Notes under the pieces: generated by a model | Told to the model about the DNA's origin: nothing | The model's input: the letters and a program-made list of their open reading frames with translations, nothing else | Databases searched by the model: none | Shown here: one piece after another, positions 5,252 to 5,416 of the stretch | Layout: each line of letters begins with the position of its first letter | Numbering within the stretch: position 1 is the stretch's first letter | Assembly (NCBI GenBank): GCA_003543245.1 | Contig: DPJB01000025.1 | Location: forward strand, 273,384 to 278,799 | DNA length: 5,416 bases | Direction of reading: 5' to 3' | Source: Moraxellaceae bacterium | Lineage (GTDB): Bacteria > Pseudomonadota > Gammaproteobacteria > Pseudomonadales > Moraxellaceae | Position numbers and translations under genes: made by a program

Positions 5252-5416
5252 GTAGCCTTCTTCCATCAGCTGGTGCTCGTCCATGCGGGTTGGCGGGGCC
5301 AGCCACAGACGGGTTGCGAGCGAACCACCTTCCACCTTGTCCAGCAGCTTGCCGGCAGCGCGGAAGTGACCGATGTTGGTCATGCAAGAGCCAATGAACA
5401 CTTCGTCGATCTTGGC
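4913..5416 (-). CDS. acnB: Aconitate hydratase B (aconitase B), C-terminal 167 residues; 5' part outside window
   Basis: The minus-strand frame runs from the right edge to TGA at 4915-4913. It encodes the C-terminal part of aconitase B, the TCA-cycle enzyme that interconverts citrate and isocitrate using a [4Fe-4S] cluster, in the cytoplasm. All three cluster cysteines are visible: one in IGSCMTNIGHFRA (codon 5386-5384) and two in PGCSLCMGNQARV (codons 5206-5204 and 5197-5195). They correspond to Cys710, 769 and 772 of the E. coli enzyme. The conserved segments TRLWLAPPTRMD, VSTSTRNFPNRLG and IYRYLNF are also intact. A shorter frame could be drawn from a GTG at 5401, but the homology continues beyond it (AKIDE before the VFIGSC segment), so the gene is cut by the window edge rather than truncated. 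The end of this gene is duplicated at 3168-3506. Confidence 0.96.
   Translation of the reverse strand, partial: AKIDEVFIGSCMTNIGHFRAAGKLLDKVEGGSLATRLWLAPPTRMDEHQLMEEGYYNIYGRAGARTEMPGCSLCMGNQARVAPNTTCVSTSTRNFPNRLGQGANVYLASAELASVAAVLGKLPTVEEYMVYAKQIDSMSADIYRYLNFDRMTEYTDQAGKINVAQLA

Overview
The window looks like accessory DNA lying downstream of a core gene, the aconitase B gene acnB, in a proteobacterium with a GC-rich genome. The AcnB C-terminus and the composition of the flanking genes suggest a betaproteobacterium. That placement is an inference, and I cannot name a genus. Most genes at both ends are GC-rich by eye. The block from about 780 to 3110 is much more AT-rich (sampled lines are about 32-52% GC), so it looks foreign to the rest.

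Left part (1-651): the 3' end of a plus-strand gene that starts outside the window. It encodes the tail of a DUF2075-type helicase joined by an Ala-rich linker to a LexA-like S24 peptidase domain with the Ser-Lys dyad and the Ala-Gly pair still present. After a 155-base gap with a candidate promoter comes a tight AT-rich two-gene operon. Its first gene (807-1976) encodes a DGQHR/DUF262-like (ParB-superfamily-like) protein with a DGLQRT motif. Its second gene (1986-3089) encodes a protein with a C-terminal HEPN-type RNxxxH motif, so it is a candidate ribonuclease. The pair resembles defence or toxin modules in architecture, but I do not recognise it as a named system. A strong bidirectional terminator closes it.

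Right part (3120-5416): a truncated minus-strand copy of the acnB 3' end (3168 to about 3506) is followed by a 1.4 kb block. The block holds a small minus-strand membrane protein gene (3745-3942) and a divergent XRE-type regulator (4096-4854). Next come a second, very similar terminator and the C-terminal 167 codons of an apparently intact acnB (4913 to the right edge). The two acnB ends align without gaps over 333 bases with 15 mismatches (about 95.5%), and the terminators beyond the stop codons are also related. The block therefore sits between two direct repeats of an acnB 3' end. The simplest reading is that accessory modules were added at the acnB 3' end while the reading frame was restored each time.

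Regulation: the small membrane-protein gene has a good sigma70-type promoter with a perfect 6-bp inverted repeat inside its -35/-10 spacer. This is the arrangement expected if the divergent XRE protein represses it. Nothing in the sequence proves a link between the HEPN operon and the XRE/membrane-protein pair beyond the shared acnB-linked location.
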